Positions 43,044-51,847 of a stretch of 64,000 nt of DNA are shown piece by piece. Both the position numbers and the translations under genes were made by a program. Each line of letters begins with the position of its first letter. Position 1 is the first letter of the stretch. Origin of the DNA: Deltaproteobacteria bacterium (lineage in GTDB: Bacteria > UBA10199 > JACPAL01 > JACOUP01); NCBI GenBank assembly GCA_016177765.1, contig JACOUP010000001.1, positions 83,046 to 147,045 of the forward strand, in the 5' to 3' direction. The notes under the pieces were generated by a model. The model worked only from the letters and a program-made list of their open reading frames with translations, was not told the DNA's origin and searched no databases.

Positions 43044-44156
43044 TTAAAACATGAACCGGCGCATGGAGATGTTCAAGAGAAGGCCGATCCCGATCAGGAT
43101 GGTGATGACCGAAGAGCCCCCATAGGACAAGAGCGGGAGGGTAACGCCGGTCAAGGGGATCAGGCCCAAGACCCCTCCCAAATTGACCGCCACCTGCCAA
43201 AAAAGGAGTGCCGCAATCCCAAAACCAAGACAGATCCCAAAACGCTCCTTCGCCTTCGAAGCGATGTTCAAGGCATAAAGGATAATACTGGCATAAAGAA
43301 CAAGCATCACCAGAGAACCGAAAAAACCCCATTCCTCGGCCAAGACCGGAAAGATGAAGTCGGTGTGCTTCTCCGGGAGGTAGAGAAGCTTGTTGTGCAT
43401 CCCCTTGAGATACCCCTTTCCGAAAATCTGACCGGAGCCGACCGTCACCTTCGATTGGATCAGATGGTACCCCTCCCCTTTTGGGTCAGCGGCCGGTTTG
43501 AGAAAGGTCAAAATCCTGGATTTCTGGTGCGGGGTCAAAAACCGGGCATAACTGATCCCGGCACCGACAAGCCCGATGATGACCAGAATCGCAATCGTCC
43601 TTCTCTTCACCCCGGCAAAACCGATGAACGAAGAGAAGATGAGAATAAAAAAGAGGCTGGAACCAAGATCCTTTTCCAGGAGGATCAGGACAAAGGGACA
43701 GGCAAAAAGCAGGAAAGGGATCCCGAGACTGCCAATGTTGTGCCCCTCCGGTTTGGCGGTTCCCGAAAAAAACTTCGAAAGGGCCAGGATCAGGCCAATC
43801 TTGGCAAACTCGGAGGGCTGAAAACTGAAAGAGCCCAACACAAGCCAACTCTTATTGCCGGCAACGGTTTTTCCAAACGGGATCACCAGTAAAAGCAGGA
43901 TAATCGTTACGGCATAGATGAAATAGGCCACCCTCTCAAAAATGCGATAGTCCGCAAGGAGCAGTAAAAAGAGGAGGAGAAACCCGATCCCCATCCAGAG
44001 GGATTGGGAAAGGAACAGGGGGGGCCACCCTTTTCGACCGATTTCAAAGGTGGCGCTGTAAAGATTCAAAAGGCCGATGAGGGAAAGGGCAGTCGTACAC
44101 CAGAAAAGTGGCCAGTGAAAGTGAACCTTAAATCTTTTATCGAATTGCGGAATCAT
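43044..44156 (-). CDS. rodA: Rod-shape SEDS glycosyltransferase RodA
   Basis: 370 residues, about ten membrane helices. SEDS signatures: GNKSWLVLGSFSFQPSEFAKIG, LEKDLGSSL, LPEKHTDFIFPVLAEEWGFFGS and the end LPLLSYGGSS. Polymerises lipid II together with PBP2. Overlaps mrdA by 4 bp. Confidence 0.97.
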   Translation of the reverse strand: MIPQFDKRFKVHFHWPLFWCTTALSLIGLLNLYSATFEIGRKGWPPLFLSQSLWMGIGFLLLFLLLLADYRIFERVAYFIYAVTIILLLLVIPFGKTVAGNKSWLVLGSFSFQPSEFAKIGLILALSKFFSGTAKPEGHNIGSLGIPFLLFACPFVLILLEKDLGSSLFFILIFSSFIGFAGVKRRTIAILVIIGLVGAGISYARFLTPHQKSRILTFLKPAADPKGEGYHLIQSKVTVGSGQIFGKGYLKGMHNKLLYLPEKHTDFIFPVLAEEWGFFGSLVMLVLYASIILYALNIASKAKERFGICLGFGIAALLFWQVAVNLGGVLGLIPLTGVTLPLLSYGGSSVITILIGIGLLLNISMRRFMF

Positions 44157-46066
44157 GGGTTTTTAGCCGGCTGACTTTCAGCCGCCTCCCTTTCTTTCTT
44201 CAAGGCAAAAAATTTTCGAATCACAACACCGGCGATCGGGGCGGCCGCGGAGGCGCCGTGCCCACCATGTTCTACAAGGACCGAAACGGCAATCTCCGGA
44301 TTTTCCGTCGGGGAATAGGCCACAAACCAGGCATGATCCCCGGTATTCACCCCCTGAATCTTCCCCTGAAGATCATCGCTCACTACCTGGGCCGTTCCGG
44401 TCTTCCCGGCAATCGGAATTCCCTTGAAAGCAAGAGAATGCGCCGTTCCCCGGGAATCAGCCACCACCCCGGCGAGCGCCTCCCGAACAATCCTCAAGGT
44501 CTCCGGTTTGAGCGGGAACGGCTTCCCGGCAGAAGGTTCCCCTTCCCCCACAGGCAAAAATTGACGCCCCTCCCGGGTCTCGAAATGATGCAGGAGCTGC
44601 GGAAAAATTCTTCTGCCGCCATTCCCAACCTGGGCTGCCACCAGGGCGTTCTGCAGGGGGGAGACAAGATCATACCCCTGACCAATCGCGATGGAGAGAT
44701 TCTCGGCCGGCTGCCACGGCTCTTTCTTGACCTCCAATTTCCATTTGGACGTGGGAACCAGCCCTTTTTTCTCCCCTTCCATATCGATCCCCGTCGGCTG
44801 GCCCAACCCCAGCATCCTGGCATATTTGGCGATCTTGTCGACACCCAAGCGGATCCCCATCGTATAAAAGAAGACGTCGCAGGACTGGACAATCGCATCA
44901 TGAATAGCCATCGCCCCGTGACCGCCGGAGCGCCAGCACCGGAACGACCGATTGCCGAATGGGAGCTGACCATGACAGGCAACCTTTTCCTCCGGGGAAA
45001 TGACTCCCTCTTCCAAGGCGGCAATCGCCGTCACAATTTTGTAGGTGGAACCGGGGGGATAGGCCGATTGGAAGGTGCGATTTAAAAACCTCTTGCGGGG
45101 ATCATTCAACAACTCGTTCCAGGCCTCGTGACTGAGCGTCGTCGCCAGAATGTTCGGATCATAAGAAGGTTTTGAAACCAAAACCAGCACCTCGCCATTC
45201 TGTGGATTCAGGGCGACAACCGCGCCTGTCCTTGAACCCAGTCCCTCTTCAGCAACCTTTTGCAAATCCAGATCCAGGGTCAAAACAAGATCACTGCCCT
45301 GCTTGGCCGCTTCATTGACAAGCAGAGAATTAAGCTCTTCGGCAACCACCTCACGCCCGACCGCATCTACGATCCTCTGTTCATACCCATCCTTTCCCCG
45401 AAGGTAGGGTTCCCAAACCTTTTCCAGACCGCTGGCCCCGATAAAATCCCCCGCCCTGTACCCCTCCCCCCCCTTTTTCTGATTGTGAAAACGCACAAGA
45501 TCTTCCGGTGAGACTTGACCGACATGCCCCAAGACCACACCAGCGAGCTCGTGCCAGGGGTAATCGCGGACCGGGTAGGCAAAAACCTCAACCCCCCTCA
45601 AATCATACGGGTCCTCTTCAGAAACCTCAGCCACCCGGTAGGTCCTGATCCGATTCACCTCCTCCGGAGAGGCATCTCTCTTGAAAACAAAAGGGAAAAA
45701 AGGGGCGGAAAGACGGGCCTGGCGCCAGCGACCTTCGCTCCAATCCGGAGGGATCTTGGCTAAAGCAAAAAGACCCTGACCCATCTTTTCCGGCGACCTG
45801 ACATATTGCGGGACAACAACGATATCAAAGGCGGGACGGCTGTTAGTCAGAACCCTCCTGAAACGATCGTAGATAATCCCGCGGGTTGCGGGAATCTTGA
45901 TCTCCTTGACCGTGTTTTCCTGCGAAAAGGAGCGCAGGTAGGAACCTTTGACAATCTGGAGGTAACCCAACCGAACCAGAATCAGCAAAAAAAAGACCGC
46001 AACCGCCCCCATGGCATAAGGGAACCGATCCTGAAAATCATGAACCCCTTCTTGAGAAAAGTCCAT
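44153..46066 (-). CDS. mrdA: Penicillin-binding protein 2
   Basis: 637 residues: one N-terminal helix, a pedestal (PATRGIIYDRFRRVLTNSRPAFDIVVVPQ) and a transpeptidase with the active Ser in PPGSTYKIVTA, SxN-type QSCD and KTGTAQV. Elongasome DD-transpeptidase partner of RodA. It starts directly after mreD. Confidence 0.97.
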   Translation of the reverse strand: MDFSQEGVHDFQDRFPYAMGAVAVFFLLILVRLGYLQIVKGSYLRSFSQENTVKEIKIPATRGIIYDRFRRVLTNSRPAFDIVVVPQYVRSPEKMGQGLFALAKIPPDWSEGRWRQARLSAPFFPFVFKRDASPEEVNRIRTYRVAEVSEEDPYDLRGVEVFAYPVRDYPWHELAGVVLGHVGQVSPEDLVRFHNQKKGGEGYRAGDFIGASGLEKVWEPYLRGKDGYEQRIVDAVGREVVAEELNSLLVNEAAKQGSDLVLTLDLDLQKVAEEGLGSRTGAVVALNPQNGEVLVLVSKPSYDPNILATTLSHEAWNELLNDPRKRFLNRTFQSAYPPGSTYKIVTAIAALEEGVISPEEKVACHGQLPFGNRSFRCWRSGGHGAMAIHDAIVQSCDVFFYTMGIRLGVDKIAKYARMLGLGQPTGIDMEGEKKGLVPTSKWKLEVKKEPWQPAENLSIAIGQGYDLVSPLQNALVAAQVGNGGRRIFPQLLHHFETREGRQFLPVGEGEPSAGKPFPLKPETLRIVREALAGVVADSRGTAHSLAFKGIPIAGKTGTAQVVSDDLQGKIQGVNTGDHAWFVAYSPTENPEIAVSVLVEHGGHGASAAAPIAGVVIRKFFALKKEREAAESQPAKNP

Positions 46067-46579
46067 TTATAATCTTCCCAAATCCTTTTCGTCCCCCATC
46101 GAAACAAAAACTTTCTTGAAGGTGATAAAAATAAGCGACCCCACAAGGGCGTTCCAGAGGGCATCCGGAACCCCATTCCAGAAGAGAAAAGGCAAGACCC
46201 TCTCCCCCTCGGCAACACCGCTGAACAGGAGATAGAAAATCCCTTTCTTGAGAATCGCCAGGAAGAAGAGCCAAAGCGAGACCGCCCCCACTGATTCGGG
46301 AACAACAATATGCGGCAAGATCAACCGTATCAGAAGGAAAAGGCTGAGAGTGACCAGTGTTATCATCCCCAAAAACGGGGAACCGAGGAGATCGGCACAA
46401 AGCCCAAGCAGGATAACACTCCAGCCCCCCTCGTTAAACGGTCCGAAAAAACCAAGATAGATGGCTATCAGGAAAATAACATCGGTCCTGAGGACTCGGG
46501 GCGGCAGGGAGGTCAAAAACGAACCCTGGATCACCAGCGAGAAAAAACCGATCAAAAAAAAGAGGAGAACTCTTTTCAT
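46067..46579 (-). CDS. mreD: Rod-shape protein MreD
   Basis: 170 residues, five or so transmembrane helices (LLFFLIGFFSLVIQGSF start). Weak conservation but position between mreC and mrdA is diagnostic. Its ATG overlaps the mreC stop within the repeat array. Confidence 0.93.
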   Translation of the reverse strand: MKRVLLFFLIGFFSLVIQGSFLTSLPPRVLRTDVIFLIAIYLGFFGPFNEGGWSVILLGLCADLLGSPFLGMITLVTLSLFLLIRLILPHIVVPESVGAVSLWLFFLAILKKGIFYLLFSGVAEGERVLPFLFWNGVPDALWNALVGSLIFITFKKVFVSMGDEKDLGRL

Positions 46580-47478
46580 GAGTCACCCTTGGGTGACACA
46601 CCATTGTGTGACTCACCCTTGGGTGAATCACCCTTGAAGTGAAGAATCACAAAGACCTCTTCCAATTTTAGAAAATCAACTTCGGGGATGATATCGGCCG
46701 TCTGAAAAAGGTTCACCTTATCCACCCTGAGGCGAGTTACCCGACCGATTGGAATCCCTTTGGGAAAGATCGCATCCAGTCCGGAGGTCACCAGCAAATC
46801 CCCCTCCTCAATGTCCGCATTCTGTCGGAAATACTCCAGGCTCCCCAAGGCGTAGCCTCTGTTCAACTTCGCCTTGGTAACATGTCCGGTCACCAGACCC
46901 TGGACGCGGCTTCGCTGGTCGGCGGCGTCAATAGCGCTCGTCGGGTCCGTCATCAAAAGGACCTGCGACGAATCAGAGGTCACGCGAAAGACCTGGCCCA
47001 CCAGCCCTTGGGGGGTAATAACCGGTTGCCGCCGCTTAAGTCCATCCGCCTCTCCCCGATCGATGGTCACCAGATGAAAGGGGAGCAGTGGGTTGAAAGA
47101 AATGACATGGGCCGCCATCAGCCTCCAGGGAACCTGCTCCCTGAAACCAAGAAGGGTTCTCATTCTCTCATTCTCCCTATCCAACTCCTCAAGGATCAGG
47201 AGTTTCTGACCCACCTGGCCTAGCCTGGTTTTCAGATTTATGTTTTCCTCCCAGACCCCTTGAAGCCAGAAATAATGTTCGAAGGTTTGAACACTTTTTG
47301 TCCTGACAAAATGAAACCCTTTTTGAAACGGGTTGAGGGTCATGAAAATCGGCCGGAGATAAAAAGGATCCTGATGGAATCTCTCAAACCTTTTGCCCTG
47401 TGAGAGAAAGACAAGAAGAATATAAAAAATAACCGGGATCAGAAGAAAACGGCGGATTTTTGCTAGAAATGAGGCCAT
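46576..47478 (-). CDS. mreC: Rod-shape protein MreC with repeat-encoded tail
   Basis: 300 residues: N-terminal anchor (FLLIPVIFYILLVFLSQ), coiled coil (about 70-110, KTRLGQVGQKLLILEELDREN) and the periplasmic beta domain (VISFNPLLPFHLVTIDRGEADGL, VTSGLDAIFPKGIPIGRV). The last 20 residues (KGDSPKGESHNGVSPKGDS) come from the GGGTGA palindrome family and run into mreD. Confidence 0.95.
   Translation of the reverse strand: MASFLAKIRRFLLIPVIFYILLVFLSQGKRFERFHQDPFYLRPIFMTLNPFQKGFHFVRTKSVQTFEHYFWLQGVWEENINLKTRLGQVGQKLLILEELDRENERMRTLLGFREQVPWRLMAAHVISFNPLLPFHLVTIDRGEADGLKRRQPVITPQGLVGQVFRVTSDSSQVLLMTDPTSAIDAADQRSRVQGLVTGHVTKAKLNRGYALGSLEYFRQNADIEEGDLLVTSGLDAIFPKGIPIGRVTRLRVDKVNLFQTADIIPEVDFLKLEEVFVILHFKGDSPKGESHNGVSPKGDS
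46580..46633. repeat. Nested GGGTGAWTCACCC-family array at mreC/mreD junction
   Basis: A run of imperfect copies, last core GGGTGAATCACCC at 46621, encoding the final MreC residues and lying next to the mreD ATG. Confidence 0.8.
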
Positions 47479-47493
47479 CGGGCAGGGCTGCCC

Positions 47494-47496
<3 letters not shown>
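47479..47496. repeat. Partial GTAGGGGC-family palindrome
   Basis: GGGCAGGGCTGCCCCTAC between mreB stop and mreC start. On the minus strand it leaves GTAGGGGC 9-16 nt before the mreC ATG, the only ribosome-site-like sequence there. Confidence 0.5.
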
Positions 47497-48627
<1,131 letters not shown>

Positions 48628-48629
48628 TC

Positions 48630-49640
48630 ATGTTAGCTACTTTGCGCCGGCATGCCTCTTCCTGGTTGATCAAGGTCGCCTTTGGCCTGATCATCCTTTC
48701 GTTCCTGTTTTTCTTTGGCTACACCAGCCTTACAAAAAACTCCGGCTCCTCCGGCGTGGGGGATGCGGTAGCACTGGTCAATGATGAACCGATCTTCCGG
48801 GCCCAGTTTGAGGCGCTCTTTGAGGCCCAGAGAGAGCGTTTCAATAAAGCCTCCTCCGACGACAAAAATGCCGGGGAATTCCCCAAGGAGCTGGAGTCAC
48901 TCCTGAAAAAGAGTCTCTTGAACGACATGATCCGCCAGAAACTCCTGTCCCAGTTGGCCAAGAACCTGAATCTCACCGTTTCGGAGAAAGAGGTTGCCGA
49001 AGAGATCACCAAAATGCCGGTCCTTGTGAGAGACGGCCGTTTCGACGAAATTTTTTACAAGGAGGTCTTCCGCCCCTACTACCAGAGAAAATACGGGGCC
49101 GACTTTGAAAAAGAGTTGACCGATGAGATCTACCGCAAGAAATTGCAGGAGAAACTGGATCAAGAGAGCCGGGTCACGGAGGGAGAGGTCAAAACAGCCT
49201 ATGATTTTGAGAATACCCGATTTTCATTCCAAAAAATCCAGACCCAGGAGAGGGAAACGGCCGATCTCCTCCTGAGGCAATGGCAGGTCGGAGGGAATCT
49301 GGATCCGATCCTGAAGGAGAAAAAGTTGAAAATAGAAGAGATCCCGGTAACCCCTTTCGCGCGTCTGACCCAGGCCCTTCCCCCTTTTTTGCCGGAAGAA
49401 AAAATGGCTGAGGTGGCCGCCCTCACCCCGGCCGCCCCCTTTGTCAGGGAGCCTTTGGGGGATGAGGAAAACGGTTGGTTTGTTTTCAAGCTCAGGAAAA
49501 AAGAGACCCCTTCCCCAAAAGATTTTGAGGCCAAGAAGGAATCTCTGAAAAAAAACCTCATGGAAAGAAGAAGCCAGGACCTGCTCAATCTCCTCCTCTC
49601 TGAATTCGAGGAAAAGGCCCAAATCAAGCCTCTGATCTAG
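48630..49640 (+). CDS. PpiD/SurA_N-like membrane chaperone without parvulin domain
   Basis: 336 residues from MLATLRRHASSWLIKVAFG, the PpiD membrane-anchor start. The SurA_N chaperone region follows (VNDEPIFRAQFEALFEAQRERF, LLNDMIRQKLLSQLAKNLNLTVSEKEV). PpiD is about 620 residues with a PPIase domain; here DFENTRFSFQKIQ leads quickly to the C-terminal piece ENGWFVFKLRKKETPSPKDFE, so the parvulin domain is missing. Likely a periplasmic folding helper at the Sec translocon. Confidence 0.83.
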   Translation: MLATLRRHASSWLIKVAFGLIILSFLFFFGYTSLTKNSGSSGVGDAVALVNDEPIFRAQFEALFEAQRERFNKASSDDKNAGEFPKELESLLKKSLLNDMIRQKLLSQLAKNLNLTVSEKEVAEEITKMPVLVRDGRFDEIFYKEVFRPYYQRKYGADFEKELTDEIYRKKLQEKLDQESRVTEGEVKTAYDFENTRFSFQKIQTQERETADLLLRQWQVGGNLDPILKEKKLKIEEIPVTPFARLTQALPPFLPEEKMAEVAALTPAAPFVREPLGDEENGWFVFKLRKKETPSPKDFEAKKESLKKNLMERRSQDLLNLLLSEFEEKAQIKPLI

Positions 49641-49643
49641 ACC

Positions 49644-51080
49644 ATGTCCCAGCCGGCGGCAAAGATAGTACCACTTCCCTCCTTCTTCGATGAACTAGTC
49701 CGGAAGGGGGCCAAGGTCTACGAAGTCGGTGGAACGGTTCGCGATGCATTGCTCGGTCGTCTCGTCAAGGGTGGTTCACCCGAGGGTGATTCACCCTTGG
49801 GTGGTTCACCCAAAGACAAGGACCTTCTCGTCACCCGCCTGCCGATGGCCGAGCTCACCTCTCTTTTGCAAAGACACGGAAGCGTGATCACCGTCGGCCG
49901 CTCCTTTGGCGTCCTCAAGTTTACGCCGAGGGGAACGGACGAATGCTATGATCTGGCCCTCCCCCGCAAAGAGGTTTCCACAGGACAGGGACATCGTGAT
50001 TTTCTGGTCGATTTTGACCCGAACCTGCCGGTGGAAAAAGATTTGGAAAGACGCGACTTCACGATTAACGCGATGGCCTGCGATCTCCAGACCGGACAGA
50101 GGATTGATCCTTTCGGTGGTCAGAAGGATCTGGAAGAAAAAAAACTGAGAATAGTCGCCCCCCGGGCCTTTGAAGAAGACCCCCTCCGTTTGCTCCGGGG
50201 GATCCAGTTTGCCGCCCGGTTCCACCTGGAGCTGACGCCTGAAACAGAAAAAGCGATGACCCAAGCGGCCCCGCTCATCAGGACTGTTTCCGCCGAAAGG
50301 ATCGTGGAAGAGGTCCGCAAACTGTTCCTCGCCGAAAAGCCCTCCCTGGGTTTCAAGCTGATGCTCCAGGTGGGCCTCCTGAAAGAGGTTTTTCCGGAAT
50401 TGCAGGAATGCGTCGGTGTGGAGCAGGGGAACAAGTTTCGCAATGATGACGTCTTCGAACACACCCTGCGGGTTTTGGATGCCTCCCGCAAGGACAATGC
50501 CATCCCGACAAGCGGCGACCTGGAACTGATGTTTTCCGCCCTCTTTCATGACATCGGCAAACCAAGGACCAAGCGTTATATCCCTGAAAAGGAGCGGATC
50601 GCCTTTTATGGCCACCAGACGGTCGGCCGCAAGATGGCCCAGAAATGGATGCAACGGATGAAGATTTCCATCCTGGGAGTTGATCCCGGCCGGATCGCGA
50701 GCCTCGTTGAAAACCATATGTTCCAGACCAAATCCTACTTTACCGATCGCTCCATCCGCCGCTTCATCAGCAAGGTCGGGGCGGATCTCATCTTCAAACT
50801 GGTCGATCTGAGACTCGCCGATAACCGCGGCGGCAAATACCCGGAAGGGATCAAGGGAGTCCTCAAACTGAGAAAGAGGATCGCCGATGAGGTCAGCAAA
50901 AAACCACCCCTCGGCCCCAGGGATTTGGCCATTACCGGCCATGATATCATCTCCCTCGGCATCCCTGAAGGACCCCAAATCGGCAACATTCAGAAGGCAC
51001 TCGTAGAAATTGTCTTGGACAACCCTGAAAAAAACAGCAAAGAGCAGCTGATCGAGATTATCCAGACACAACTTTTATGA
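49644..51080 (+). CDS. cca: CCA tRNA nucleotidyltransferase / poly(A) polymerase family with HD domain
   Basis: 478 residues. Class II nucleotidyltransferase: GGTVRDALLGR, catalytic D-x-D in KDKDLLV, RRDFTINAMACD, EDPLRLLRGIQFAARF, then an HD phosphohydrolase domain (HDIGKPRTKRY). Its CCA-adding role fits the five tRNAs here that do not encode CCA. Between GGxVRDALLGR and DxD, where the family usually has a two- to four-residue link, there are about 16 additional residues from three tandem palindromes. Overlaps coaE by 4 bp. Confidence 0.95.
   Translation: MSQPAAKIVPLPSFFDELVRKGAKVYEVGGTVRDALLGRLVKGGSPEGDSPLGGSPKDKDLLVTRLPMAELTSLLQRHGSVITVGRSFGVLKFTPRGTDECYDLALPRKEVSTGQGHRDFLVDFDPNLPVEKDLERRDFTINAMACDLQTGQRIDPFGGQKDLEEKKLRIVAPRAFEEDPLRLLRGIQFAARFHLELTPETEKAMTQAAPLIRTVSAERIVEEVRKLFLAEKPSLGFKLMLQVGLLKEVFPELQECVGVEQGNKFRNDDVFEHTLRVLDASRKDNAIPTSGDLELMFSALFHDIGKPRTKRYIPEKERIAFYGHQTVGRKMAQKWMQRMKISILGVDPGRIASLVENHMFQTKSYFTDRSIRRFISKVGADLIFKLVDLRLADNRGGKYPEGIKGVLKLRKRIADEVSKKPPLGPRDLAITGHDIISLGIPEGPQIGNIQKALVEIVLDNPEKNSKEQLIEIIQTQLL
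49769..49811. repeat. Three tandem GGGTGAWTCACCC palindromes in cca
   Basis: Cores at 49769 (GGGTGGTTCACCC), 49784 (GGGTGATTCACCC), 49799 (GGGTGGTTCACCC), 15 nt apart, read KGGSP-EGDSP-LGGSP next to the catalytic aspartates. Confidence 0.85.
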
Positions 51081-51847
51081 AAAAGAAGAGAAATCGAAAA
51101 CAGTTTACACGGGAGGATTTTGTCAACACCGTTTGGAAGACGATGGAAAAACAGGCGTGTGAAAATCCAGAGATTGCGGATCTCCACAAAAGACTTTCCA
51201 AGGATCTCGGCCTCCCCCTCACCCCAACCCTCTCCCCAAAGGGAGAGGGAAATAAGGACAAGAAGCAACTGTTGATAGGGTTGACCGGCGGGATCGCCAG
51301 CGGCAAGTCCACCATCACCGGTTACCTCAAAAGGAAAAAGATCCCGGTGATTGATGCCGACCTGCTCGCCCATGCCGTCATCAAGAAGGGAAAAGAGGCT
51401 TATCGAAAAACCCTTGCTGTCTTCGGTGAGGGGATCCTTCAAAAAAACGGGGAAATTGATCGGAAAAAGCTGGGGGGCATGATTTTTGGCGACCCCGCCA
51501 AGAAAAGGATCCTGGAGGCGATCACCCACCCTGAAATCTTTAAATCCCTTCAAGGAGAGATCCAAAAAAAGAGAAAGTCAAAAATGGTCGTGATCGATGC
51601 GGCACTTCTTTTTGAATCTGGTCTGAACCGGGAGATGGCCAAAAACATCGTTGTCACTATTAACCCCACCGTACAACTCAAGCGGCTGATGAAGCGGGAT
51701 AAAATGGGAGAAACCGAGGCCTGGCAGAGGATTTTATCCCAACTCTCCAGTCTGGAGAAGGCCAGACAGGCCGATTTTGTAATTGATAATTCCGGAACAC
51801 TTAAAGAAACCTACCGACAGGTCGAAAAAATTATCGAAAATTTTTAG
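51077..51847 (+). CDS. coaE: Dephospho-CoA kinase with N-terminal extension
   Basis: Last step of CoA synthesis. 256 residues: the kinase begins near residue 62 (LLIGLTGGIASGKST) with DADLLAHAV and TRHPEIF-type residues (THPEIFKSL), normal length from there. The first 60 residues (REDFVNTVWKTMEKQACENPEIADLHKRL) are not part of CoaE, and a CCCTCTCCC...GGGAGAGGG repeat (residues about 47-58, LPLTPTLSPKGEG) joins them to the kinase. The start overlaps the cca stop (ATGA), which supports the long form. Confidence 0.92.
   Translation: MKKKRNRKQFTREDFVNTVWKTMEKQACENPEIADLHKRLSKDLGLPLTPTLSPKGEGNKDKKQLLIGLTGGIASGKSTITGYLKRKKIPVIDADLLAHAVIKKGKEAYRKTLAVFGEGILQKNGEIDRKKLGGMIFGDPAKKRILEAITHPEIFKSLQGEIQKKRKSKMVVIDAALLFESGLNREMAKNIVVTINPTVQLKRLMKRDKMGETEAWQRILSQLSSLEKARQADFVIDNSGTLKETYRQVEKIIENF
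51212..51250. repeat. CCCTCTCCC...GGGAGAGGG repeat in coaE
   Basis: CTCACCCCAACCCTCTCCCC then AAAGGGAGAGGG: a REP-like hairpin, in frame, joining the extension to the kinase domain. Confidence 0.8.

Noticed and set aside
49806..51071. 421-codon open frame antisense to cca
   Set aside because: Fully covered by the well-conserved nucleotidyltransferase/HD protein; the antisense product shows no motifs.
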